A stretch of DNA of 45,810 bases, from positions 28,697 through 74,506 of the forward strand of contig MNCI01015515.1 in assembly GCA_015680685.1 (NCBI GenBank), in the 5' to 3' direction. The position numbers and the translations under genes were made by a program. The stretch comes from Gnetum montanum (taxonomy: Eukaryota > Streptophyta > Gnetopsida > Gnetales > Gnetaceae). The notes beneath the pieces are model-generated. The model saw only the letters and a list, made by a program, of their open reading frames with translations. It was not told the origin of the DNA and ran no database searches. This document shows, piece by piece, positions 1 to 9,709 of this stretch (its first letter is position 1; each line of letters begins with the position of its first letter).

Positions 1-73
1 CACTTTAGCTCAAATACGCAAAAACAACAAAAAATATACACTACCACCTTACGCTTTCTACATTACGCAGAGG

Positions 74-258
74 GCCCGCAACAGCCTTAAACTAGTTGTG
101 GCCCGCAATGGCCTAAAACTAACTAGGGCCCGCAACGGCCTTAAACTAGTTGTGGCTCGCAATGGCCTAAAACTAACCATGGCCCACAATGGCCTAAAAC
201 TAGCTTCCAGATTACACAAATGCTCATGACAGCCCGCGATGGCCTTAAAATAGCTTTT
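74..258 (+). repeat. Short tandem-repeat array 1 (27-bp period)
   Basis: Six imperfect units begin at 74, 101, 128, 155, 182 and 232. The first five are exactly 27 bp apart and the last follows after 50 bp. Each has a core like GCCCGCAATGGCCTAAAACT followed by a short variable tail. The core resembles that of the larger array at 4085-4590. The two arrays lie on either side of the minus-strand gene-like region. Translations of this array are low-complexity by-products. Confidence 0.8.
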
Positions 259-442
259 CCATTTCATCGGCATAACTTAGGCAAAATCCTTAACAATTAC
301 GCTCACGTTTCACAAATAAAAACATAAGAGAAAAACAAATTAATTGATATTTAAAACAACCACCAGGTCTTATAGCATGTCTTTCAGCCATTCACAAAAC
401 ACTACTTGACTTCACATCAATAAAACTATGCGTAAACCACAA

Positions 443-1782
443 TTACGCATCTCCTCTACTGCCACTGTCACCAGTATCCCTTAAGTCCGGCTTTAGTCCT
501 AAGGGATCATCTTCTAGTGGACCTTCTCTGCTGGGAAGTATTCCTTCATGAGGAATCCCCTCTTCATGAGGTCCCTGCTCTGGTATCGGCTCCATAGGCG
601 GACGCTCTTCATCACTGCATTCTTCCTCCTGTACTGGATCCTCAGCTTGCTCGTCTTCTTTGTCCTTTGTTGGTACCTAGATACAGAAAACATGTTAGTA
701 AGAATAAAACTTGATAATACAATTAGAAAATTTAGATTTAGTCATGCATAAACTTACTTGTGATGGCCCTGCTTTTGCAGCAAAGGGAAGCTTGTCTAAG
801 CCAGCCCACAGGCGCTCCATGATCTCATCCTCGGTCAGATCTGACCACGCTCCATCTCCCAGGGCAGCTCTAGCCTTCACCTTCCCTTTCTCTACGTCAG
901 TCCAGCGAGGTGGGTCTGGGAAGAATGTAGGGACTGTTGTCTGCCTCCCAGGGAGAGTCATCTCCCTTTCCGGGGATGCACTTACAGTCACCTGCTCTTC
1001 GAACTTCTTGAAGACTTCGAAAGCTCTGATGACATCCAGGAAAACTTCTAGGGATTGAGCCTTGAAGGCAGAATCGCGATAAAGTTTACGATAAGCGATG
1101 CTTTCTTGCTTATACAGATGTTTGTGGTCCTTTTCCTTCTGTCCCCACTCTTGCACACTTGCACAGTAGTCCCTCCAATCCTAGCTTTTCTAAGCTAGGA
1201 ATTCTATCTGCATCCGCTGCTCTATCAACGCCCAATTGGTTTGCACGCTGTTTTTGATGGCGGTCCAATAACGGGAGTAGTCGATAATAGCGGTACGCCA
1301 GTCTTCATCGCCCGTCTCCCGTGCCTATAGGAATTCGCACCGTGATCTCAGGTCTCTGACCTCTTTGGTCAGCGACTCAATCCTCTGCTCTGACCTCTGC
1401 AGCCTTTTCCATAGATTTTCATTTACGCCCCTATTCTCCCATAAGGAGCGTGTCGAGTGTAACGCACATTTACGCATTTCCTCATAAATGTGACGTGGCA
1501 CGACTGCCCCATCGGATGGAGGCTCCATTATGTCCAAATCAATGGGCTCTGTGGGATCCCATCGGAGGTGAGCTCCTAACAAAAAAAAATCATCAATATT
1601 GGTGACACATTACCACTGTATAATATCGCAAACTCATTACAGCCATAACATACTAGCTCTAGGTTCGACGTGCTCGAGGCGCTCGGTCATATCACTGACA
1701 ACGCCTTCCATGAAGGCAAACTTGTCAGGAAAGTCTCTCCACGCTCTGCTCACAGTGATGGACATGGATACATCCTCTTCTC
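443..1782 (-). pseudogene. C-terminal exons of the decayed gene (coiled coil, acidic tail)
   Basis: A short exon starting at 1782 (EEDVSMSITVSRAWRD) is followed by an exon from 1577. That exon has a heptad-like stretch, LWKRLQRSEQRIESLTKEV, suggesting a coiled coil. It then runs through three in-frame TAG codons (after CEFL, after EFLA and two codons later) to QEWGQKEKDHKHLYKQES and a donor after 758. The last exon (676-443) is very acidic and proline-rich (VPTKDKEDEQAEDP) and ends RGDA-stop. Each TAG sits where a glutamine would be natural, as if CAG became TAG. No known domain was recognised. Confidence 0.42.
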
Positions 1783-2173
1783 CTGTAGTGTAATCAAGTT
1801 AGAAACTTTAATTATTAATAGAATTTTGCAAAATTTCTAACACATTTATTACTTCTTCCAGCGACAATGGCGACTTCGCCAACGTCTTCCGCCTCCTTTT
1901 CCTCTTCACTCACATGAGTCTGTACGTTGCTAGTTCCAATAGCTGGGGCCTCCTTAGGCACAGGGGTCTGTGCGCGGCTCACTCTAACAGCTGGGGCCTC
2001 TTCTTCTAAAACTGAGGCCCCTTCCCCACGACTTAGTACCACTACCCCTATTGCAGGGGTCAGCTGCTTTGTAATTTTCATTGGTCATATCATAATACAT
2101 TTAATATATCATTCCAAATATACTAAGTAAACATTGCGTAATACAGTTTTCAATACATCTCCTTCACGCTTAC

Positions 2174-3200
2174 CAGGCGGAGGCTTACTCCGCTGAACTC
2201 TGACCGCCACAGTTCGACCCGTGCCACTCCCAGGCTTCGTAGAAGCCTCGGCTATACGGAGCCTTTTACGCCGAGCTGCAGGTTCTACAATTTCTTCCGC
2301 CAGCCATTTTCTTCATGAGGCATAGCCAGTGTAAGTAGGCATTATCCCTCCTACACTGTCAAGGCCTCGCACTCGAGACACCACCAATCCTTTGGTCGTT
2401 ATAGACAGTGACTCCCCGATGCCTTCCGGCGGATCTTGCCCACGGGTAGTGCGGAGGATATGCATAATCCAAGGTTTGGATAGTTGATCTCAGTCTTGTT
2501 GCACCCAGACCCCATCCCTTCGAACGACCAAAAACTCAGCAAAACACCGAAGGCAAGCTATGTAGAAGGCGTAATGCACATTGAAACGAGACTCAAGCTT
2601 CTTGCGAAACTTGACTATCTCATTGCGCAGTCCCTAAGCAAAATAGCTTGCCCAATTGAACTGGGTCAATATGGGTCTGTTCTATAGAAAAGAACTTCCC
2701 TTGCGAGAGTGTTTTGGGGAAGGTCTGGGCCCGGAAAAGGGGATAAATTGTCTTGGCGACGCCCAGTTCAAATTTTTCACAAGGAAACCCTTTAGGCTCC
2801 CTCGGGACTCTTACCCACTCCTCCAGCCATTCCTGGCAGTTAAGACTCCTCTTCGCCTTCTCATCTATGGGAAGGCTATCAAAGGGGACGCCAAAAAGGT
2901 CCTCAAAGAGCTCAGCGTCAATATTAAAACTTACACGCACGTTATGCACGCGCATGCAAAAATGCTCAGCCTTCTCGTTGAAGAAGTTGACCAGAGTCAG
3001 CATTTTACTTGCGGGGACATCAGGGGTTGCGGCAAAAAATAGGTGCATTAGCCTCGCTTCTTGGATCTTGGTGGTCACTGCAACTAGGGCCGCCTCATGG
3101 CCGAGCCAGCGTTGGGCGTCCTTTATGTCACCGTAGCGGAAGAGGATGGTATTCGCCTCGCGGCTGGAAATTGTAAGGGTAATCTCCCAGGATTCCCTGA
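2174..3200 (-). pseudogene. Central exon of the decayed gene, unrecognised domain
   Basis: After the acceptor at 3201-3202 the frame reads VRESWEITLTISSREAN and stays open to 2620, giving about 193 codons. This includes FFNEKAEHFCMRVHNVRVSF and FGVPFDSLPIDEKAKRSL. A frameshift near 2625-2635 moves the reading to a second frame, RNEIVKFRKKLESRFNVHYA, which is interrupted by two TGA codons. It ends in a basic stretch (PAARRKRLRIAEA) and a GTAAGC donor after 2174. The arrangement vaguely recalls plant-mobile-domain or plant-transposon-associated proteins, but I cannot assign it. The long open segment suggests it was coding until fairly recently. Confidence 0.45.
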
Positions 3201-3667
3201 CTGAACAGCGTGAAACACAGGTCAAACGAAAACCCATATTACGCAGCGCTCACAATGCACAACTACACCATGCAACAATAGAAATACGCAGTAGTCTTAC
3301 CAGATCCAAATGGCAAAGGAAAGGGCGGAAGGTTCCTCTGCACGTCCTCAACGGTAAGGGGCGGATCTAGGGTCCAGTCATCATGTAGCGACGAGAGTTT
3401 CTGGCAATTCTCAAAAGAGTCAGCATAGCGGGTGGGGTACTCACGCATGTTGAAGCCAATTTGCCCCATCATAGCGGCGCGTGCGTTGCTAGTTGAGGTG
3501 AACGCCTTTATTGCCATTTCGGTCCACGACAACGTATCACCATCCCCAACTAACCTGTTTTCATGGATAAAAAACCTGTACCATCCCACATAGGTTTATC
3601 TCATACTTGGCAAAACCCAGATAACCGACATATGACAAAAAAAAATACAGTTGACAGAATTGCTTAC

Positions 3668-4089
3668 CCGCCGGAGTAGTACACAGTGCCTGGTGGGTTC
3701 TAGAAGTAGGTTGAGACGTGGCGGGCCACGAACAGAGTGTTATAGGCGTGGTAACAACTAAACTGGGCCATCTCCCAGATCTAGCCTAAATGCCTCAAAC
3801 CTTGGGCGCTAGGTTCTCGGTCCTCGGGATGACCAGTATCAATGGCTCCATCTGTCAAGAAAGCCAGGATCCCTTGTGCAGAACCCACCAGGAGGTGCTC
3901 CAGAATGGCACCGACAATATCACCGAACAAATTGGACCATACAATGATGTTGTAGTTGCGTAGTAAGAACTGCAGAAACTCCAGCGCACCCCTCCGAAAC
4001 CATATGGCCTTCCCATGCAACCGCGTTTGCGGGGGAGGGACACTGGGGACGATGGGGTTTATACAACACAAAACCCCAACAATCGTCCG
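3668..4089 (-). pseudogene. FCP1/NIF-like phosphatase exon, catalytic motif lost
   Basis: The translation contains IWFRRGALEFLQFLL, then IIVWSNLFGDIVGAILEHL, then DTGHPEDREPSAQGLRHLG, and finally NPPGTVYYSGG. The order and spacing match plant FCP1-homology (NIF, HAD-superfamily) domains: a KRP-like strand, a V-W-S strand, the DTG/T-LE region and the NPPH-like loop. The family start, an LDLNG-type motif holding the nucleophilic Asp, is replaced by TIVGVLC and runs into the repeat array, so the catalytic Asp is absent. Two TAG stops interrupt the end of the exon. Similarity is recognised from family knowledge, not by search. Confidence 0.5.
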
Positions 4090-4590
4090 CTACAACATTA
4101 AACTGGCAACAAACGTCCGCTATGACGTAAAAATGGCACACTCTTCACGCGTCCACCACGACGCTAAACTGGTACCAACCGTCCACCACAACGTAAAACT
4201 GGCAAGTTGTGATCATTCGCTACGACGTAAAACTAACAATGTTGTACAGGTCCGCCAAGACGAAAAACTGGCATCTTTTGCACACGTCCGCCACGACGTT
4301 AAATTAGCACCGGCTGTCCGTCATGACATAAAACTGGCAAAGGTAAGTAACCGTCTGCTGAGACGTAAAACTAGCATAGATGTGTCCTTGAGTCATGACA
4401 TAAAACTGACATCCACAGTACGGTCTGCTGAGACCTTAAATTAGCCCCGCCACCGTCCGCTACGACGTAAAACTAGCATTTTTCGGTCCGCCCAGACTCT
4501 AAACTGGGACCATGGTCTGCTGAGACTTAAAACCAGCAAGGACAATCTACCAGGACTTAAAACTGGAACTTACAGGCTGCTACCATTCAA
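4085..4590 (+). repeat. Degenerate short-repeat array 2 (about 16 units)
   Basis: About sixteen units with a core like GTCCGCTACGACGTAAAACT begin near 4085, 4115, 4151, 4181, 4215, 4250, 4286, 4316, 4353, 4391, 4423, 4455, 4486, 4515, 4544 and 4575. Spacing is 29 to 38 bp, with cores conserved and spacers variable. The left end overlaps the start of the phosphatase-like exon: the TAG just upstream of that exon lies within unit 1. The core resembles that of the 74-258 array in the same orientation. Confidence 0.8.
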
Positions 4591-6216
4591 ATCAAGTGAG
4601 CGTAATCATCCTTGTACAACTTCACGACAAGCGGGGTGGGATACTGGGACAATCCCAGCATCGCTACCCTACCGGCATCCTACTGATTCCTCGGATGTGC
4701 CGAAGGGCATACTACTAACCCCTCAGAGATACCATCATCGCGCCCATTCTAGCGGTGGTACCTCTGAGAGGTTAGTTCCGCCGCTCGGAGCCCCAAAGGC
4801 ATTCTCATCAATTGCGACTTTGGAGATCTCTGCTCATCATCGTTATCAGGGCCTGGCTTCACAGATTCATCTAGCTGGTTCTTTACATAACCGGTCAGGT
4901 GTGCCGAGTCTGATGATCTTTGGCAGCGATATGCTGAGCTGAGCGTCAAGGCTGAAGACTCTGGCCTCGTGCTACAGTTCCTCCTTCATGGCCCGATTAC
5001 TTCATCTCGCCTCTGTCAGCACTCGTTTCAACAACCTCGCCTATTGTTCAGACAAGCAATGGTATCCTNCATACGCAAGCACCCGTTTTCCGCACTTGCA
5101 TTGCAATCAAGTCCATAAACGGACACAACGCAATTACATGTCATAGCAGAGACATCGTAGAAGTGACGCGCTGCGCTCCTTCTGCAAGCATTCCTGCTAT
5201 AGTCTGTAACAAAGAAATCTCAGACTGATGCGCTATGCTCGTCTGAAAGCATTCCTGTTAACACAAGTATGCATATGTTTTTGTGTGTTCAATGAGCGTA
5301 TTCCATACTTCCACCATCCTGCTTCATTTGAGTCTTCCCCGAACCTGTTTCCTCTTGTACCATTCTATCTCCTACTGCCTCCATCTTTGCTCTTCTATGT
5401 TGACAGGGCGACACTTGAATAGCCATTGATGAACGCTATTAGTGCTTTTGCCTCTCCGGTGTTTCGCATTCTTTGTCAATGTCTTTCGGGCAGGCCCTCT
5501 AACCATCAACAAAGAGGGGTTATTGAAACACCGTGGAAATTGCGAGTCGGCCTTAGGCAAAGATTCACGATTCGGGCCAGAGTACATGACGGAATTCCAA
5601 AAAGAAGAACAAGATAGGGCAAGGCAAGGAGGCGCGCGGCACCAAGACTTTGGTTCCCTTCGCAGATTTCTTATCTCACTATGTTTCCATATTTATGCTA
5701 TAGCATGCAACATAGCGTAATGACGCTTTGCGTAACATAGTTCAACATTCAAAGGCAGCTTACTTCAGCAGCTTTGGCAAAACCTAAGGCCTAAGTAGCA
5801 TAATATGCGGCTCCTCGTATATTTTGGATAAGTCTTTTGTCCCAGGGCCGAGTTTACGCTCTGTACGCACGGTAGTGTAATGAGCATCGAAAAAGTCAAA
5901 GAGAGACCAAAGATGCACAGTAGATCAGTGCCTTTCTTTCTTTACATATTGGCCGCCTTACGCCCGTTACGCGACGCAGCGTGTGTCAGCGTAAGTCATA
6001 GTCAAAATAATCATTGCTTACGCTTCACTATGCACAGCAACGTAAACGAGCGTAAAGCAGCTTGAATTTATTGTCTTCATGCNACGTAAACGAGCGTAAA
6101 GCAGCTTGAATTTATTGTCTTCATGCTTTATTACTCTCTTGTACGCGATGCAATGCGTACGAACGTAATATAGCCCAAAATCAACGGAGACATGCCCAAC
6201 CCACATTTGTCACTCA
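4591..6216. other. CpG-rich non-coding stretch with minor repeats
   Basis: No supported gene. There is an imperfect inverted repeat at about 4722-4775 (CTCAGAGATACCA against GGTACCTCTGAGAG). Two related blocks lie at 5163-5199 and 5223-5259, both ending in AAGCATTCCTG. An N at 5069 marks a contig join. Words such as TACGC and GCGTAA are frequent here and rare after about 6.3 kb. It may be part of a long LTR belonging to the unit on its left, but its borders are not visible. Confidence 0.5.
6040..6126. repeat. 43-bp duplication around an N, probable assembly artefact
   Basis: The 43 bases at 6040-6082 are repeated exactly at 6084-6126, separated only by an N at 6083. This is what results when two overlapping contig ends are joined without merging. 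Confidence 0.85.
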
Positions 6217-6250
6217 TACGCACAATACGCAGATGTGCGTATTGTGCGTA
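6217..6250. repeat. Perfect 15-bp inverted repeat (hairpin)
   Basis: Arm 6217-6231 (TACGCACAATACGCA) pairs without mismatch with 6236-6250 around a 4-base loop, GATG. It lies 100 bp upstream of a TATA box, in a region that looks like an LTR promoter. It has no T-run, so it is not a simple terminator. Confidence 0.85.
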
Positions 6251-7095
6251 GATACGAATTTCAACACAAGGATGGTCAAGTCAGTGATCTTCCGAAAATT
6301 TTGAAACACATGTCATCACAGCTGTGCCTTCTCCACATATCGTCAAACCTATAAATATCCCAGTTGGCGAAGGAGAAAAAACGACGACAACAAAGGACAA
6401 CAACAGAGAGACAGAGACAAGAGACACTTGGCTTGAGCATTGGTAGTAAGAGCGATTACCCCTTTGGTGAAGACACAACTTTCTCCATTGGTGATTATCG
6501 ACAGCTCCGAGCAGAGACTACCTAAGGCAAAAGGAGCAGATCAGAGATCCAAAGATCATCTGGTGTGGTTTGTGAGTTTCTATTGATTAGAAGCAGTTGA
6601 TCAATAGACGTCAGAACTTGACCTTCCTTGCATCCCTTCTCTGGCCTACAAGGTAGATCGGAGTCTATTCTACAGTTCTGCTTAGACAGTTTGCTTGTTT
6701 CTTGTTGCTTTGTGTTTGCTTTATACAAAACAATCGGGGTCTCCCCAGTGTAACTTGAATATACAAAATACTTATTTTCCTGGGTCAAACTATAGATCTT
6801 GCAATCACACATTTCCCTCGTGTCTGATTCCTATTGTCGTGTTGACGCTATAATCATCGTTGCCATTCATCTACATCGCTTTTCTCTCATTTCATGACTT
6901 GCTGAATCATATTGTTCCATGAAATATTCATAATCTTTATCGGTTTACTGATTAATAAGTCCCTGTCTGATCGACAAGATTGTTCAGGGCATCGCAAATT
7001 CGTTTTTCCAGCATAGCCCTCCCACAGATCCGTGGTTAAAAGTGTGTACACGGGATTTTGTTTGGTATTTTCCAGCTGCCGACATTTTCCGTCGT
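6251..7095 (+). other. LTR-like non-coding segment, unclassified
   Basis: AT-moderate DNA with a TATA box near its start and no gene. Its right border coincides with the breakpoint in the protease active site of element E, so it may be the right end of whatever interrupted E. It does not resemble the LTRs of elements A to F. Confidence 0.35.
6350..6358 (+). promoter_or_regulatory. TATA box of an LTR-like region
   Basis: TATAAATAT occurs within CCTATAAATATCCCAG, followed by a purine-rich leader, as in many plant LTR promoters. The region 6251-7095 has no coding potential and ends abruptly at the protease remnant at 7096. Neither a matching LTR copy nor a primer binding site was found, so the LTR identity is an inference. 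Confidence 0.45.
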
Positions 7096-7810
7096 TACAT
7101 TCCGGAGTCAACTTAGTTTCATGAGAGATGTATCAAGCTTGGAACCTGCCCCAACTTAAGAAGAGCAATATCTAACTAGATCTGGCAGACCAGTCCATCA
7201 CCATTCCCTTGGGATTGGTGGAGGACATTATTACCATTGTGTGTGGTTGGTCTTACCCAGCTAATTTCCTGGTGATTGAAGTCAACAACAATGAAGGGGA
7301 CTTCCCAATTATAATGGGAAGGGCATGGCTTAGTACAGTAGACGCATGCCTTAGGATTCACGATATTTCCTTGAAAATCTGTAAGATAAATATTTATGGA
7401 AAGATCGAGAAGAGGAAAGTTCCATGTATCACATACAATGATTCATCGGGTGATGACATGGAGGAAATGCCTCCATGCAGCAGGTGTGCCCATGAAACTT
7501 TGAAACAAAGATGCTTGTATGTAACAACCACACAAGTAGTAGACACCTCGTGGTTGATAGCTACTCGAAAGAGCAACAAAATATGCATGGAATGAACTGA
7601 GGAGACAAACCATCATAATAACAAAGGCATACATATGTTGGAATATGAGTGTCGCCAACTTCCACCCCTTAATCTAAGATCATCACTTGGGAGAAGTTGG
7701 ACACTTCTTAGAAATTCAAACAGGCGCTCATTATTTTAGATCTTTTCCTTTCCACTCAGTCATGGGGGAGATGGCCACCTATGCTAACCATATGGGTTCC
7801 TCAGTTCTAT
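7096..7810 (+). pseudogene. Retropepsin C-terminal fragment of element E
   Basis: The translation begins at the active-site region (SGVNLVS) and continues with QAWNLPQL, LADQSITIPLGLVEDI and DFPIIMGRAWLSTVDA. The LGLVEDI and PIIMGRAWL blocks are hallmarks of aspartic proteases of Ty3/gypsy elements, which cut the Gag-Pol polyprotein. The catalytic Asp codon is lost at the left breakpoint. In-frame stops follow VNLVS and SNI. The homologous copy in element A confirms the alignment. Weakly coding sequence shared with A continues to SHGGDGHLC near 7770. Confidence 0.75.
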
Positions 7811-9695
7811 TTAGTTTTTTTTTTACACATTTTTGTTTTACAACGTTTTTGTTTTACACGTTTTTGTTTTAGAACTTTCTTTAACTTTTTTTGTTTTTTG
7901 TTTTACAACATCATTATACTTTTCCAGTTTTTGTGTGTGCGTGTGTGTGTGATCCACCCTGTAAATTTGTCACCCAATAAGTGTTCGGAATGATGGTATG
8001 AACTATTTTCATGTTGATTGCTAATGTTTGGTTTTTACCTTTAAGTCACAATGTTGATACTAAGGTATGTTCTTTTGATATGGTAGGCAATGAGATTATT
8101 TCATCCATCCATCCACAAGTTCTATGGTCTCTCTTGGCTTGGAAATGTACAGTCCCCTTCTAATGAGAACTTTAACAAATCGGTGACTAGGCACTTCTCA
8201 AACTAATGAAGGACTCAAGGTTTGAAAAGGGTGTAACTTCAAAGGAACTTAATGCTTTTGTGTTGGCCATTCTCTTGGGTGCTTGGATGTTTTCTTTTTG
8301 AGTTTTCTCACCGTTCCGATGTTACCCCAATTATCGGAAGCTGAGACAATAAAAATAAGAAGTCTTTGCATGGTGTGGTTCTCATGCATTAAAACATAAA
8401 ACAAAAAACACAAAAAAAAAAAACAACAGTGAGAATTCAAAGCACACCCCTTAGACAAAATAAACTTGGGCTACACACACTGGTTATGGAACCAAAAGTG
8501 TTCCTTCTAACTAAGGCCCTTCTCGCTTCCCATTCTCTCCTTTGTTTCGTTGGAATGGTGATGGCTCTTGGAGGAGGCATCCTTGTCACTCATGTTTGTG
8601 GTTTAACCGGATGCATTGATGTGAAGTCACTGGATGTGGTTGGTTTGAGGCTAGAGTTGGAATGAGATTTTCAAAGTCACATTAATCATGAACTACACAA
8701 GGGGCTATACACCACCTTGTTCTTGGGATTCCATTCCATTCTCTTCTCTCCATCCTTCTATTCATTGTTCACCTCATTGCTGATTGTATCATTAGTGTAT
8801 ATTTTGGTTGATGCATTGTTTTCTTTTTGGTAAATTCTTGCGGTTGAGACTTTAACTCTTGTTCCAAATGACATTCCTAGAGCCTACGGACTCTTTGAAT
8901 GTGGGTTTATCAGGGCATTAAGGGCATGAGCCTACTTTGGGGAGGACCCATTGACATTCCTATTTGGTGCATTAGTTAACTTCTTTTCCCTAACATTTTT
9001 GCAATTCATTTTATTTTGTTCATTTCCATCTTGACATCCACTTTATCGACGTTACCATTGTTCCTTTTTATCTATCTTTCTTATTCCTTTTCTTTCTCCA
9101 TTCTAATGCTATCGGAGGTTCGCGATTAGTCATGGGGGTATGGGGCCTGATTTTTTTGATTTTGTTCTAGCCTCAAATTTGTTGATTTTCTTCCTAACCC
9201 CTACATCTTCGGTAGTCACCATTAATATATCTCCTAATCCATATCAGCCATACCACAACCTAGCGAATGAACTTACATCGAACCAAGGTATTAACTACAT
9301 TGCAATTCATTTAACCTTGCTAATATATGATTGTGTTGTGTGTGCAGATGGTGATCATACAACAATGGATTGGATCTGGAGCAAACATATGGAATGGAGC
9401 AGTGCTGGAAGTAGCTATGCAAGGAGCAAGATCAATGGCGCGCTTATCGATGGACAACAGAAGGTGCAATCTTGGCATTGGCAGTAGCAACACTTCTTTC
9501 TCTCTCTCTTTCTCAGCTGCCAACTAAGGCCTGATGTCATTGTACTAAGGTGTTCACTCTTGTTGTCATGAACACCAGTTTTTTCAAGTCTTGTAATGAT
9601 GATCCATTCACATGTCATCGCATTAGTTCCATTCCCCTCAATAATCCCATACCTTCCCGATATTATTGTAAGGAACTCGAGGACGAGTTTTCATT
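7811..9695 (+). other. Long non-coding 3' region of element E
   Basis: No reverse transcriptase, RNase H or integrase motif in any frame. The stretch aligns by eye with 24195-26110 of element A on the other strand. Conserved islands lie around 8429-8665 and 9290-9400; the latter contains VVCADGDHTTMDW, also seen in A as VVCADDNHTTMDW. Polypurine-like CATGGGGG words lie at 7761 and 9131. There are T-rich runs at about 7810-7920. Confidence 0.6.
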
Positions 9696-9709
9696 CAGTC
9701 ATGGAGGTA
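9696..9709 (+). other. Polypurine tract of element E
   Basis: CAGTCATGGAGGTA lies directly before the LTR start TGATGGGACGCGATATC. Element A has the matching CAGTCATGGGGGTA before its 3' LTR. This is the plus-strand priming site. Confidence 0.7.

Larger units (their letters stand above)
443..4089 (-). pseudogene. Decayed seven-exon gene with FCP1/NIF-like first exon
   Basis: On the minus strand, exons can be chained with plausible GT/AG sites and compatible phases: 4089-3668, 3554-3301, 3200-2174, about 2067-1853, 1782 to about 1650, 1577-758 and 676-443. The 3668/3554 and 3301/3200 joins keep the reading frame; the 758/676 join is in phase 0. The first exon resembles plant FCP1-like phosphatase domains. 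The centre and C-terminus are unrecognised. At least five in-frame TAG codons, two TGA codons and one frameshift near 2625 show it is not functional. It could be a host gene captured by a mobile element, or an extra antisense ORF of a retrotransposon like those known in some Tat-lineage elements. The exon chain is inferred by eye and would need transcript support. Confidence 0.5.

Noticed and set aside
58-273. 71-codon minus-strand repeat protein
   Set aside because: It is only the translation of the 27-bp repeat array.
3956-4444. 162-codon plus-strand open frame through array 2
   Set aside because: The frame reads VRHDIKLA-type repeats only because the array units often keep phase. It lies opposite the phosphatase-like exon and has no start context or domain.
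4085-4590. CRISPR-like array of repeats and spacers
   Set aside because: The window is plant nuclear DNA with spliced genes and LTR elements. Repeats are degenerate, spacing is irregular and no cas genes are present.
5228-5720. Overlapping short plus-strand frames
   Set aside because: Two frames overlap, with no motif, weak codon bias and no splice context in a region of unclassified repeats.
8429-8665. Accessory small gene conserved between E and A
   Set aside because: The two copies share start and end wording, but the middle is out of frame between them. It looks like ordinary DNA homology and not conserved coding.
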